The notes under the pieces were generated by a model that was not told the DNA's origin, did not search any database, and saw only the letters and a list, made by a program, of their open reading frames with translations. Both the position numbers and the translations under genes were made by a program. A DNA stretch of 45,458 bases from HIMB59 sp038124765. Its GTDB lineage: Bacteria > Pseudomonadota > Alphaproteobacteria > HIMB59. Below are positions 15,930-25,083 of the stretch, in pieces (position 1 is the stretch's first letter; the number at the start of each line of letters is the position of its first letter). The stretch lies in assembly GCA_038124765.1 (NCBI GenBank), contig JAYPCO010000005.1, forward strand, positions 1 through 45,458, written 5' to 3'.

Positions 15930-17417
15930 ATGAGTGAGGCTTTTGTAATTCTAGGCAATCAATTATTTCCTTTAGTTCATTTAACAAAATTTAAAAAAAA
16001 TAATTCTTTTTTCATGCAGGAGGATTATGGCTTATGCACCTATGTAAAGCATCATAAGCTTAAAATTTACCATTTTTTAGCTAGCATGAGAGAGTACAGA
16101 GATTTACTTAAGGCTAAAAACTTTGATATTCATTACATTGAATTAGAGGAAAATATAACTAATTACAAAAATTATTTTCAAGGACTTTATAATTTTATAA
16201 AAACAAACAATATTCATTTAATCAATATTTTCGAGATAGAGGATCTAGATTTCAGAGAGGAATTCCTTAAATTTGCTAAAAAAAATAATTTAAAAATTAA
16301 TTTCCACCACTCTCCTATGTTTTTACTGCCTCATAAAGGTATTGAATCTTATATTAACCAAAAACATCCTAAGTTATCAACTTTTTACTCAAATATTCGA
16401 AGTGATTTCAATATATTAATTGAACAGAGTAAACCAGTTGGGGGCAAATGGAGTTTTGATGATGAAAATAGAAAGAGAGTCCCAAAAGGCTATACACCTC
16501 CTAGAACAGATTTATTTGAGTCTAAGTACTATGAAAAAATTGAATTAATTGTTAATAAATATTTTTCCAATCACTTTGGTAATTTAAGTAAAAAAATTGT
16601 ATTTCCCTTCAATTCAAAAGACTCACAAAAAGTTCTAGCAAATTTTATAAAGTATAAATTAATTAATTTTGGAAATTATGAAGACTTTATTGACCAGAAT
16701 CAAATTTATTTAAATCATAGCTTATTGAGCGCCCCTTTAAATATGGGTCTAATTACGCCCTTGGAGATACGGGAAGCATTAGATCAATGTGATTTTAATC
16801 AATATGGCTTAAATAACTTTGAAGGTTTTGTTAGACAAATTTTTGGGTGGAGGGAATTTATAAGGTTTTTAAATATTAAATATTATACAGATTTTCATAC
16901 ATTAAATTTTTTTTCAAACTCAAAAAGCCTAACTAAGGACTGGTACAATGGCTCTACATCTATACCCATTCTCAATGACATGATTAAAACATTGAAAGAT
17001 TTTGGATATTTACATCATATACCTAGATTAATGATAATAAGCAATATTATGAATTTGACAGGTATTAAACCCCAAGAAGTATATAAATGGTTTATGGAAA
17101 CATTTATTGACTCTTCAGATTGGGTTATGACTCCTAATGTATTTGGTATGGGTTTATATAGCGATGGGGGTATTTTTGCTACTAAACCTTATATTTGTGG
17201 CTCTAACTATTTATTAAAAATGAGCAACTATACTAAAGGGCCCTGGATAAAAGAATTGGATGGCTTATATTGGAATTTTATTGATAAAAATAAAAACTTT
17301 TTTAAATCTAATCATAGACTTTCAATGATGTACTACGCGCTTCAAAAAATGGATAAATCAAAAATTAGCGAACACAAAAAATATGCTAATGAATTCATCA
17401 AAAAATATGCAAAATAA
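15930..17417 (+). CDS. Photolyase/cryptochrome of the FeS-BCP (PhrB/CryPro) group without Fe-S cysteines
   Basis: A 495-residue flavoprotein of the bacterial (6-4) photolyase-like group: N-terminal antenna/Rossmann domain starting VILGNQLFP, then an FAD-binding helical domain with GFVRQIFGWREFIR, HHIPRLMIISN, GMGLYSDGG and ATKPYICGSNY. PhrB-type proteins bind a [4Fe-4S] cluster through four Cys, three of them in a C-x2-C-x(n)-CPFN pattern near the C-terminus. Here that segment reads SNYTKGPW...DGLYWNF (about residues 432-451) with no Cys, and the whole protein contains only three, none in a CxxC. The cluster is therefore absent. It probably repairs UV lesions with light, but signalling (cryptochrome) use cannot be excluded. 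It overlaps the next SDR gene by 11 nt. Confidence 0.9.
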   Translation: MSEAFVILGNQLFPLVHLTKFKKNNSFFMQEDYGLCTYVKHHKLKIYHFLASMREYRDLLKAKNFDIHYIELEENITNYKNYFQGLYNFIKTNNIHLINIFEIEDLDFREEFLKFAKKNNLKINFHHSPMFLLPHKGIESYINQKHPKLSTFYSNIRSDFNILIEQSKPVGGKWSFDDENRKRVPKGYTPPRTDLFESKYYEKIELIVNKYFSNHFGNLSKKIVFPFNSKDSQKVLANFIKYKLINFGNYEDFIDQNQIYLNHSLLSAPLNMGLITPLEIREALDQCDFNQYGLNNFEGFVRQIFGWREFIRFLNIKYYTDFHTLNFFSNSKSLTKDWYNGSTSIPILNDMIKTLKDFGYLHHIPRLMIISNIMNLTGIKPQEVYKWFMETFIDSSDWVMTPNVFGMGLYSDGGIFATKPYICGSNYLLKMSNYTKGPWIKELDGLYWNFIDKNKNFFKSNHRLSMMYYALQKMDKSKISEHKKYANEFIKKYAK

Positions 17418-18141
17418 AAAAATTTTTTTAACTGGCGCTACTAGCGGTATAGGATTTTCCATTGCAAAAATCTATCTTAAAAATAATTGGAAAGTTATTG
17501 GGCTTGGTCGGAATTTAGATAATCTACTTGAACTTAAAAAAGAATACCCTGATAAATTAGATATTTATCAAATAGAATTATTAAATTTTGAAAATAGTAA
17601 AAAATTAATACAAGATATATTCATAAACCATCAAGATATAGATACTTTTATTCTCAATGCAGGTATTTATATTCCTGATACTTTTAAAGAAATTAATTTT
17701 GAAAACTCAAAAAAAACATTTGAAACAAATGTTTTGATTAATTATTTAATTCTAGAAATTCTAAAAGAAAATATTACTATTCAAAAACATCATACCATTG
17801 GAATAGTTTCTTCAGTTGCAGGATATAGAGGCTTAGCAAGATCAGTTACGTATGGCCCAACTAAAGCTGCTTTAATTAATTTAGCTGAGTCTTTAAAAAT
17901 AGAACTTAATTGTAATGTAAAATTAATTAATCCAGGGTTTGTCGATACCCCTGCTACAAAAATTAATAAATTTAAAATGCCATTTATAATCCCACCAGAA
18001 GTAGCTGCTCAAGCTATTTTTGAGAAAATTTATAAAGCTGGTTTTGAGATTAGTTTTCCTTTTCCTTTTAATTTTATGATGAAGTTTGCTAGTATACTTC
18101 CCTATAATTTATATTTTAAGATTGCGAAAAAATTTCAATAA
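17407..18141 (+). CDS. Short-chain dehydrogenase/reductase
   Basis: A classical SDR of about 244 residues. Cofactor motif TGATSGIG, the NAG motif (LNAGIY), catalytic Ser in IVSSVAGYRG and the Tyr-x3-Lys pair in TYGPTKAAL are all present, followed by INPGFVDTP. I start it at the ATG at 17407 because the TGATSGIG motif follows at normal distance. An ATG at 17383 would add eight residues and deepen the overlap with the photolyase gene. The substrate is unknown. Co-expression with the photolyase and the degenerate SDR is likely; purE follows directly on the stop codon. Confidence 0.92.
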   Translation: MQNKKIFLTGATSGIGFSIAKIYLKNNWKVIGLGRNLDNLLELKKEYPDKLDIYQIELLNFENSKKLIQDIFINHQDIDTFILNAGIYIPDTFKEINFENSKKTFETNVLINYLILEILKENITIQKHHTIGIVSSVAGYRGLARSVTYGPTKAALINLAESLKIELNCNVKLINPGFVDTPATKINKFKMPFIIPPEVAAQAIFEKIYKAGFEISFPFPFNFMMKFASILPYNLYFKIAKKFQ

Positions 18142-18630
18142 ATGCCTAAAAAAACCAATAATGTTGTAATAGCTATGGGAAGCCAAAGTGATTGGTCTAC
18201 TCTAAAGCATACCAGTAAAATTCTAAGTCTTTTCAAGATACCTCATTCAACTAAAATCATTTCAGCCCACAGAACCCCTAAAAGGTTGTATGAATTTGCT
18301 GAAAAAGCTCATGCAGATAACATACAGATTATTATTGCAGGGGCCGGTGGTTCTGCGCATTTACCAGGTATGATTGCAGCCATTACTCATATACCAGTTA
18401 TTGGGGTACCTATTGAATCAAAAACTTTAAAAGGGCTTGATAGTTTATTATCAATTGTGCAAATGCCTTTTGGTATACCTGTAGGTACAGTCGCTATAGG
18501 TGAGAATGGTGCTAAAAATGCTGCTCTATATGCGGCATCTTTATTGTCAATCAATGACAAAATTCTTGAAAAAAAACTTGTCAGTTGGAGAGTTAATCAA
18601 ACAAAACAAGTAAAAAAATCTCCTAGATAA
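18142..18630 (+). CDS. purE: N5-carboxyaminoimidazole ribonucleotide mutase
   Basis: Class I PurE, which converts N5-CAIR made by PurK into CAIR in purine synthesis. The 162-residue protein carries the substrate-binding GSQSDW and SAHRTP motifs and the AGAGGSAHLPGM loop with the catalytic His. The start codon follows the SDR stop directly. Its TAA overlaps the purK ATG as TAATG, so the partner enzymes are translationally coupled. Confidence 0.97.
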   Translation: MPKKTNNVVIAMGSQSDWSTLKHTSKILSLFKIPHSTKIISAHRTPKRLYEFAEKAHADNIQIIIAGAGGSAHLPGMIAAITHIPVIGVPIESKTLKGLDSLLSIVQMPFGIPVGTVAIGENGAKNAALYAASLLSINDKILEKKLVSWRVNQTKQVKKSPR

Positions 18631-19667
18631 TGAATTTAGGAATTTTAGGAGGTGGGCAGCTTGGCATGATGCTTTGTCAAGCAGCTTCAAAATTAGGAGT
18701 TAATAGTCACATATATACTGATAGTAATGATTCTCCGGCCATACAGTTTTCAAACTCCTATGTAATAAAATCTTATGATGATTTTAGAGAAATTGATAAT
18801 TTTATTAGTGGTTGTGATGTCATTACCTATGAATTTGAAAATATTCCTTTTGAAAGTCTGGAATATATTAACCAAAAATTAAAAGTTCATCCCTCTCCTA
18901 AAATTAATTTTATAATACAAGATCGATTAAGTGAAAAAAAATATGTAAATCAATTAGGTATTCCTACAGTTCCTTTCATTGAGGTTAACTCCTCAGATAA
19001 AATTTTAGAATTACCAAATAATTATTTCCCAGGGATCCTCAAAACTAGAAGAATGGGTTACGATGGAAAAGGACAAACCGTTATCGATAATCCTAATCAA
19101 ATTATTAATATTAATGATAATCAATATATTTTAGAAAAAAAAATTGATTTAAAAAAAGAAATATCCGTCATCGGTGTCCGTTATATTGATGGAACCCTTT
19201 TTACATATCAGCCAATACAAAATATTCATCAAAATCAAATTTTGTATAAATCCTCCTCACCTGCACAGATTGATCCCAAAATCTATGATCAATCAATTGA
19301 ATGGTCTAAAAAAATCATTCAGTCACTGGAATATGTGGGGGTTATTTGCTTTGAATATTTTATCGATAATAATGAGAAATTATATCTCAATGAAATTGCG
19401 CCTCGTGTTCACAATTCCGGTCATCTGACAATTGAATCATACAATATTAGCCAATTTGAATCTCATATCAGAGCGGTATGTAATTTAAATAAAATAGCAC
19501 CTGAATTAATTAATAAATCAGAAATGTATAATATTTTAGGTGAAGAAATTGAAATATATCGAAAAACTAGTAACTCTTCACCCAATGAGTATTTTCATGA
19601 CTACTATAAAAAACAGGCTAAAGCTGGAAGAAAAATGGGACATTTAACAAAGATAATAAATTCTTAA
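18630..19667 (+). CDS. purK: N5-carboxyaminoimidazole ribonucleotide synthase
   Basis: ATP-grasp ligase that carboxylates AIR with bicarbonate to N5-CAIR, the substrate of PurE. The 345-residue protein has the N-terminal GILGGGQLGMM loop, the ATP-grasp KTRRMGYDGKGQ segment, the YLNEIAPRVHNSGH metal-binding motif and SQFESHIRA. Length is slightly short of typical. It starts within the purE stop (TAATG). Its stop shares TTAA with the convergent pyrC stop. Confidence 0.97.
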   Translation: MNLGILGGGQLGMMLCQAASKLGVNSHIYTDSNDSPAIQFSNSYVIKSYDDFREIDNFISGCDVITYEFENIPFESLEYINQKLKVHPSPKINFIIQDRLSEKKYVNQLGIPTVPFIEVNSSDKILELPNNYFPGILKTRRMGYDGKGQTVIDNPNQIININDNQYILEKKIDLKKEISVIGVRYIDGTLFTYQPIQNIHQNQILYKSSSPAQIDPKIYDQSIEWSKKIIQSLEYVGVICFEYFIDNNEKLYLNEIAPRVHNSGHLTIESYNISQFESHIRAVCNLNKIAPELINKSEMYNILGEEIEIYRKTSNSSPNEYFHDYYKKQAKAGRKMGHLTKIINS

Positions 19668-20677
19668 GCTTTTATCCAAAATTCATTGAAATGATTGTAA
19701 TTAATTAAAAAATCATTCTTAAATTTAGTTAGTTTTTGAAAATTATGTCCTTTTAATTTTTTATATGTAACCTGAGTTCGGTTGTGATTTAAATTATAAT
19801 GGTGGCATCCATTTAAACTCAAAAAATTATCTAACTTGCTTAGTTTTTTATTAGAATAAAAAAATTGAATTATATTAGACACAGCATATTTTGTTGAATA
19901 AACACCTGCACAACAACTTTCTGTAAATTTTTTGCTTAAAAGATGCGGCGCAGAGTCAGACCCAAAGAAAAATTTAGAATTACCTGAGAGTGCTGCTTTT
20001 TGTAAAGAAATTTGATGATTCCTATTTTTGATTATTGGCTTACAGAATAATTCAGGTTTTAAATAGTTGCCTAAAAAAGTGTAGCTATTCTCCAGTAAAT
20101 GATGAACAGTGATAGAAGCGGCAGTATTTTTGGTAGATTTTACAAATTCTACAGAGTCTTTTGTTGTTATATGCTCCAAAGTTATTTTTAAATTTGTGAA
20201 TTTTTTAACTATCCAAGAAAGCTCTTTATCTAAAAAAATTTTTTCTCTCTCATAAGGATCATCATTATCGTGTATATGCTCTCCATGAATACATAGAGGA
20301 ATATTGTTTTTTTCAAGAAACTCAAAATATTTAGTCATTTTTTTCACATCTGGTACACCTGATTGTGAATTCGTTGTAGCATTGAGAGGATAAAGTTTCG
20401 CTGCAAAAAATAAATTTTCCTTTTTAGCCTTCTTGAGGTCGTTAAGGTTGCAATTTTGATTAAGATATATAGTAAATAAAATCTCAGTTTTTTTATTATT
20501 TTTTAATATTTGCGATCTATATTTTTTTAGTAAATTAGAATTTGTGATGGGGGTTGATAAATTCGGCATAATTAATATTTTTTGAAAATACTTATTATTT
20601 TCCATTAACACATTTTTTGATAACGCACCCTCTCTTAAATGAACATGAAAATCACAAGGTTGATAAATTTTAAGCAT
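19664..20677 (-). CDS. pyrC: Dihydroorotase
   Basis: Zinc amidohydrolase that closes carbamoyl-aspartate to dihydroorotate in pyrimidine synthesis. The 337-residue protein resembles E. coli-type (class II) PyrC: HxH ligands and substrate Arg in DFHVHLREG (near residue 10), the carboxylated Lys in FAAKLYP, His ligands in CIHGEH and LEHITT, and the catalytic Asp in FFGSDSAPHL. It is convergent with purK (shared TTAA stops) and overlaps the upstream glycosyltransferase gene by 8 nt. Confidence 0.95.
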   Translation of the reverse strand: MLKIYQPCDFHVHLREGALSKNVLMENNKYFQKILIMPNLSTPITNSNLLKKYRSQILKNNKKTEILFTIYLNQNCNLNDLKKAKKENLFFAAKLYPLNATTNSQSGVPDVKKMTKYFEFLEKNNIPLCIHGEHIHDNDDPYEREKIFLDKELSWIVKKFTNLKITLEHITTKDSVEFVKSTKNTAASITVHHLLENSYTFLGNYLKPELFCKPIIKNRNHQISLQKAALSGNSKFFFGSDSAPHLLSKKFTESCCAGVYSTKYAVSNIIQFFYSNKKLSKLDNFLSLNGCHHYNLNHNRTQVTYKKLKGHNFQKLTKFKNDFLINYNHFNEFWIKA

Positions 20678-21581
20678 TTAATATTAGATCTATTTTTTCA
20701 ATTACCTGATTATAATTTACATCATCCATTAAACAATTATTTAACGTGAAATTATTGGTCTTTTTAACTAAATCCACATAAGCCTCTGATGATCTCACAA
20801 GGTGGCAGTGAGGGAAAATTTCTGGAAAATAAACTTTATCATCGGTCGGTCCAAACAAGCATATGGAAGGTGTTTTACTCAAAGCAGACATATGCATCAT
20901 AGATGAATCATTCCCTATAAACAATCTTGCTTTAGAGAGTAGACCATAATCATTCAAAATGTGCTGTTTACCACATCTATTTATAACATTAGGCCCTAGG
21001 GCATTAGAAAAAAGTTCAAATTTGTCACTCTCTTCAGAGGAACCTAGTATATAAATTTTACTAACACCTTTGCTAATTAAATATTTACAAACATCTATGT
21101 ATTTATCTGTTGGCCATTCTTTTGGAGGCCAGTTAGTAAAGGGAGCTATACACGCATAGTTTGACTTTGGAAAAATATTCCTCACTCTGTCAGTAAATAT
21201 TTTAAAATCTCTGTCGATATCTGTCTCAAAATGTTCATGAATTTGTCCATAGATATTCTGTAATTTTTTCATTTTAAAAATTTTCCTTTTTTTAGTTCTT
21301 AAAAAATAGGAAATTAGGGAAGATCTAAAATCTATAATTTCATCATATTTATCCTTAGATAGCTCTTTATAGAGATCCCACCAATGAAGATTGTATTTTC
21401 GTTTAGTCAATATCACTCTTTTTTTAATCATAGAATAATCGTCATAGAGGGGTAAAGGAAGTGATCCTGAAACCAGGGTGATTTCAATATTCTTTTTATT
21501 CTTTCTGATGTATTTATTTAATACTTGAAGGTTTATAAGAGCGTCACCAATTCTATTTGATGAAATAAAAAGTAAATGCAT
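20670..21581 (-). CDS. Family 9 glycosyltransferase (heptosyltransferase-like)
   Basis: A 303-residue GT9-family protein like the ADP-heptose:LPS heptosyltransferases. The N-terminal SSNRIGDALINLQVL loop, the APFTNWPPKEWP segment and the C-terminal nucleotide-sugar site IGNDSSMMHMSALSKTPSICLFGPT are clear. It should add a sugar to lipopolysaccharide core or another cell-surface glycan on the cytoplasmic face of the inner membrane. No LPS gene cluster surrounds it; it is coupled to pyrC (8-nt overlap) and lies 24 nt from the divergent ygfZ. The sugar donor cannot be told from sequence. Confidence 0.87.
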   Translation of the reverse strand: MHLLFISSNRIGDALINLQVLNKYIRKNKKNIEITLVSGSLPLPLYDDYSMIKKRVILTKRKYNLHWWDLYKELSKDKYDEIIDFRSSLISYFLRTKKRKIFKMKKLQNIYGQIHEHFETDIDRDFKIFTDRVRNIFPKSNYACIAPFTNWPPKEWPTDKYIDVCKYLISKGVSKIYILGSSEESDKFELFSNALGPNVINRCGKQHILNDYGLLSKARLFIGNDSSMMHMSALSKTPSICLFGPTDDKVYFPEIFPHCHLVRSSEAYVDLVKKTNNFTLNNCLMDDVNYNQVIEKIDLILNA

Positions 21582-21605
21582 ATATACATATAAATAATAT
21601 AAATA

Positions 21606-22220
21606 ATGAAAATTGAAACCTTAAATCCTATTAAAATACAAATAACAGGATTAGAGAGTTTTGACTTTCTACAAAACTTAATTACTAATGATTTAAAAAA
21701 AATATCAGCTTCACTTAATAGCTATATCCTTACACCCCAGGGTAAAATCTACTATGAAATTGAAATTAATAAACTTGAAGACGGATTTGAAATTTTTTGC
21801 TCACATGATCAGTCAAACTTTTTTGAATTTTTTGAAAAATACTCAAAATTATCTGAGGTAGATTTAGAAAATATTGAGGTGACTAATTTAGAGAACAGTT
21901 ATACTTTAAATAAGCTATCAAAAGGAATAATTGATGCAAATATCTTACCGCAAGGGACCGTTTTACCTTCTGAGGTTTATGATAACTACGTGGATTATCA
22001 AAAGGGCTGCTATATTGGCCAAGAAGTTGTTTCAAGAATTAAACATCGACAACTGACAAAAAAAATTATTAAAGTTTATGAATTTGATAAAGACAACCCT
22101 GAACTGAAGAAAAATTTGGAAATATTATATGAGTTTGAAAACTATATGATCGTTCGCCTCTTAATAGATGATTTTAATAATAAAAGTTACTTAAAAAAAA
22201 ATTTAAGATTAATTAATTAG
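21606..22220 (+). CDS. ygfZ: YgfZ/CAF17-type folate-binding protein
   Basis: Tetrahydrofolate-linked factor that helps maintain certain Fe-S enzymes such as MiaB and aconitase-type proteins. The defining KGCYIGQEVVSR motif is present (about residues 138-149), preceded by the family's N-terminal FLQNLITNDL segment and TPQGKIYYE strand. At 204 residues it is shorter than most family members, with a reduced C-terminal domain. It is divergent from the glycosyltransferase gene and its 3' end overlaps the convergent glycyl-tRNA synthetase gene by 8 nt. Confidence 0.9.
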   Translation: MKIETLNPIKIQITGLESFDFLQNLITNDLKKISASLNSYILTPQGKIYYEIEINKLEDGFEIFCSHDQSNFFEFFEKYSKLSEVDLENIEVTNLENSYTLNKLSKGIIDANILPQGTVLPSEVYDNYVDYQKGCYIGQEVVSRIKHRQLTKKIIKVYEFDKDNPELKKNLEILYEFENYMIVRLLIDDFNNKSYLKKNLRLIN

Positions 22221-23568
22221 ACTTAAAATACTTAAGGTAGTAATTAGAAATCTCAGAAATATTTATTGTTTCTTGACTCATTGTATCTCGATCTCTTACA
22301 GTTAAGGTATGATTTTCAAGACTATTAAAATCAATAGTAATACACATCGGGGTTCCTATTTCATCATGTCTTCGATAATTCTTTCCAATATTACCTGAAT
22401 TTTCGATCATCACTCTTCCTAAACCTAGGGATTGTAATTCACTTTTTACCTTATTTGCTAAATCAACTAATTCCTTATTATTTCTTTTAAGAGGAATTAC
22501 AGCTGCCTTGATTGGAGATAAATGTGGCTTAAGTTTTAACACAGTCCTATTATTATTTTCTTCTACCGTATAAGCTTCATTTAATATAGCCAGCACCCCT
22601 CTTTCAACACCAGCAGATGGTTCTATCACAAATGGAATATACCATTCTTTAGATTCTAAATCTTGAATTGCTAGTTTGGTTGTAGAGTGAGAATTTTTTT
22701 GAGTTTTTGATTTAATATTAAAATCAGATTGATTTTTAGTATGCGATCCCAAATCAAAGTCAGTTCTATTTGCAACACCCTCTAATTCTTCGAGACCATG
22801 AGGAAATTCGTACATAATATCAAATGTGGCTTTAGAATAATGAGATAAATCTTCCTTAGGAACTTCAAAGAGTTTTATTCGATTTGAATCAACACCTTGA
22901 TCAGCCCACCATTTTAATCTTTTTTCTACCCAATATTTATGCCATTCCTCGTCAGATCCAGGCTTAACAAAAAATTCAAGTTCCATCTGCTCAAATTCTC
23001 TAACTCGAAAAATAAAATTCCTTGGGGTGATCTCATTTCTAAACGATTTGCCAATTTGGGCTATACCAAAAGGTGGCACTCGACTTGTTGAGTCGACAAT
23101 ATTTCGAAAATTAACAAAAATCTGTTGTGCAGTTTCTGGTCTTAAATAGGCAAAAGAGCTTCCATCATCCACAGGTCCTATTGTTGTTTTAAACATCAAA
23201 TTAAAGGGCCTTGGATCGGTTAGCTGTTTTGACCCACAGTTAGGACATGTTTTATCTTCTATCTGATCATCTCTATATCTAGATTTACATTCTTTACAAT
23301 CCACCAAAGGGTCAGAGAAAGTGTCTTCATGACCAGAATATTTTAATACAGTTGGAGAGGTTAGAATGGTTGCATCTAAACCCTCTACATCATCTCTTTC
23401 ATAAACGATTGATTTCCACCAAGAGGACTTTAAGTTAAGCTTCAATTCAACGCCCATGGGCCCAAAGTCATATAAGCCCTTCATTCCTCCATAAATATCA
23501 TTTGATTGATAAATAAAACCTCTTCTTTTACATAAAGATACCAAATCATCCATATTTTTTGCTGTCAT
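22213..23568 (-). CDS. glyS: Glycyl-tRNA synthetase, single-chain (alpha2) type
   Basis: Charges tRNA-Gly. This is the homodimeric class II GlyRS of Gram-positives, archaea and eukaryotes, not the bacterial alpha2beta2 GlyQ/GlyS. Evidence: the N-terminal RGFIYQSNDIYGG and YDFGPMG motifs, a zinc ribbon (Cys91, Cys94, Cys108, Cys111), YLRPETAQ, motif 2 FRNEITPRNFIFRVREFEQ and the C-terminal anticodon-binding domain from about residue 340. Length (451 aa) is normal. The upstream genes (S49 peptidase, trmN6, polyprenyl synthase) are those that flank glyQ/glyS in many alphaproteobacteria, so it appears to occupy that locus. Confidence 0.96.
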   Translation of the reverse strand: MTAKNMDDLVSLCKRRGFIYQSNDIYGGMKGLYDFGPMGVELKLNLKSSWWKSIVYERDDVEGLDATILTSPTVLKYSGHEDTFSDPLVDCKECKSRYRDDQIEDKTCPNCGSKQLTDPRPFNLMFKTTIGPVDDGSSFAYLRPETAQQIFVNFRNIVDSTSRVPPFGIAQIGKSFRNEITPRNFIFRVREFEQMELEFFVKPGSDEEWHKYWVEKRLKWWADQGVDSNRIKLFEVPKEDLSHYSKATFDIMYEFPHGLEELEGVANRTDFDLGSHTKNQSDFNIKSKTQKNSHSTTKLAIQDLESKEWYIPFVIEPSAGVERGVLAILNEAYTVEENNNRTVLKLKPHLSPIKAAVIPLKRNNKELVDLANKVKSELQSLGLGRVMIENSGNIGKNYRRHDEIGTPMCITIDFNSLENHTLTVRDRDTMSQETINISEISNYYLKYFKSN

Positions 23569-23574
23569 ATTATT

Positions 23575-24372
23575 TTAAAGCCCAAAACGATTAAAAAGTA
23601 ATTCCTCTTTAATTTTAGAAAAAATATCATCTGCAATAGTACTATTTAGACCAAGGCCAAGTTTTTGTTTTAGGGATTTTGGTTGTTTAATTTTTTTTAT
23701 TTTAGTTTTTTCACCAAATTTTTTCTTAAAAAAATTATTTTCGTTATCAATACCGTCAATTAAACCAAGGTTTTTAGCTTCATTAGATAACCAGAAAGAA
23801 CCAGAGAAAACATCTTTAAAATTTTTTACGTCTAATTTTTTACCTCTTCTCAGCTTAACCCAATCAATAAAATTTTGGTGGATTTGAGTTTGAAGAGATT
23901 TTAGTTTATCAAGATCTTTTTTATTAACTTTCAAAAAAGGATCTAAAAAACTTTTATTTTCTCCGGCCGTAAAAATTCTTCTTTCAACACCCACTTTTTT
24001 AATTAGATCCGTAAAACCAAAGCCACCTGAAATAACCCCTATGGAACCCACTATGGAGTTAGTATCAGCATAAATCTCATCAGCTGAACAAGCTAGCCAA
24101 TAGCCACCTGAAGCGGCCACATCCTCAATAAAACAATAAACTTTACATTTTTTTTTATCTGAGATTTCACGTATTTTTTGACCAATTAAAGATGATTGAA
24201 CTGGAGAACCCCCAGGGGAATTAACATTAATTGATAAGGCATCAAATTTTAACTTTGAAATTTTAGAAAATAATGAATTTAAATTATCAATATTTAAAGG
24301 TGCCCTACCTCCCGATGCAATCATTCCTTTTAAATCAATTGAAATTATTGTTTTTTGTTTATTAAATATCAT
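23575..24372 (-). CDS. S49-family peptidase (SppA/SohB-like)
   Basis: A 265-residue ClpP-fold serine peptidase of the signal peptide peptidase family. The Ser nucleophile is in EDVAASGGYW (Ser88) and the probable general-base Lys in AGENKSFLDPF (Lys140), with NSPGG (51-55) as oxyanion region. There is no signal anchor or transmembrane segment, unlike E. coli SppA, so it is probably cytoplasmic or peripheral and acts on residual signal peptides or small membrane fragments. It overlaps trmN6 by 4 nt and lies 6 nt upstream of the GlyRS gene. Confidence 0.92.
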   Translation of the reverse strand: MIFNKQKTIISIDLKGMIASGGRAPLNIDNLNSLFSKISKLKFDALSINVNSPGGSPVQSSLIGQKIREISDKKKCKVYCFIEDVAASGGYWLACSADEIYADTNSIVGSIGVISGGFGFTDLIKKVGVERRIFTAGENKSFLDPFLKVNKKDLDKLKSLQTQIHQNFIDWVKLRRGKKLDVKNFKDVFSGSFWLSNEAKNLGLIDGIDNENNFFKKKFGEKTKIKKIKQPKSLKQKLGLGLNSTIADDIFSKIKEELLFNRFGL

Positions 24373-25076
24373 TTAAACCAACTTTGAATTTTTTTTGAGT
24401 ACCTAGATGTTTTAGTATGTATTATCAGATTTTTCAATTTTTTCTCTTTGTAAAAATTATTATTTTTAAACATTATCAATACGTTTTTGGGTTTAGAATT
24501 ATTTCTAAAAGATAAGATAGGTTTTACCTTTACTTCCGCATTAAGTTTTTTGAGTATTTCTAGCATAAAATTCAGATTTTCAAATCTATTAATTAAATAA
24601 CATTCTCCATTACCATTTAGATACTTAAGAGCATTTTCTATCCAAAGATAGAGCTTTTTTTTGTTTATATACCTTGCATCTTTTAGTGATTTATTTTTTG
24701 ACATAATTACTGAATTAGTAAAAAAAAAGGGTGGGTTAGTTAATATTAAATCAAATAATCCTAAGTATTTTTTATTGAATTTTGTTACATCCTGGTTAAT
24801 AAATTTTAAATTTTTAAGTCTGTTTTTATTTTTATTCAGTTGTGAAATTTTTAAATGGGTTAGATTTTTTTCAAAGCCATGAATTAAAGAGTCAGGGAAA
24901 CGATGGGCAACAATTAGAGAAATTGGCCCATTTCCACTGCCTAAATCTAAGATATTTTTATGATTATTCTTGGCTTGGGCTGCTAAAATAATTGGTTCAA
25001 TGCCACTTCTATATCCATTTTCAAGTTGATAGTAGATGATTTTGCTCTCTAAGAGGTAATCTTTGGTATATAACAT
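24369..25076 (-). CDS. trmN6: tRNA1(Val) A37 N6-methyltransferase-like protein
   Basis: A 235-residue SAM-dependent methyltransferase. The SAM loop is DLGSGNG (44-50) and the catalytic NPPF motif of N6-adenine methyltransferases is at 114-117. An N-terminal GYRSGIEPIILAA segment matches the TrmN6/YfiC group (usually GYRxGxDAVLLAA). It probably methylates A37 of tRNA-Val, but methylation of another RNA is possible. The C-terminus is Lys-rich. It overlaps the S49 peptidase gene by 4 nt and is divergent from the polyprenyl synthase gene with only 7 nt between start codons. Confidence 0.88.
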   Translation of the reverse strand: MLYTKDYLLESKIIYYQLENGYRSGIEPIILAAQAKNNHKNILDLGSGNGPISLIVAHRFPDSLIHGFEKNLTHLKISQLNKNKNRLKNLKFINQDVTKFNKKYLGLFDLILTNPPFFFTNSVIMSKNKSLKDARYINKKKLYLWIENALKYLNGNGECYLINRFENLNFMLEILKKLNAEVKVKPILSFRNNSKPKNVLIMFKNNNFYKEKKLKNLIIHTKTSRYSKKIQSWFK

Positions 25077-25083
25077 TTAATTA

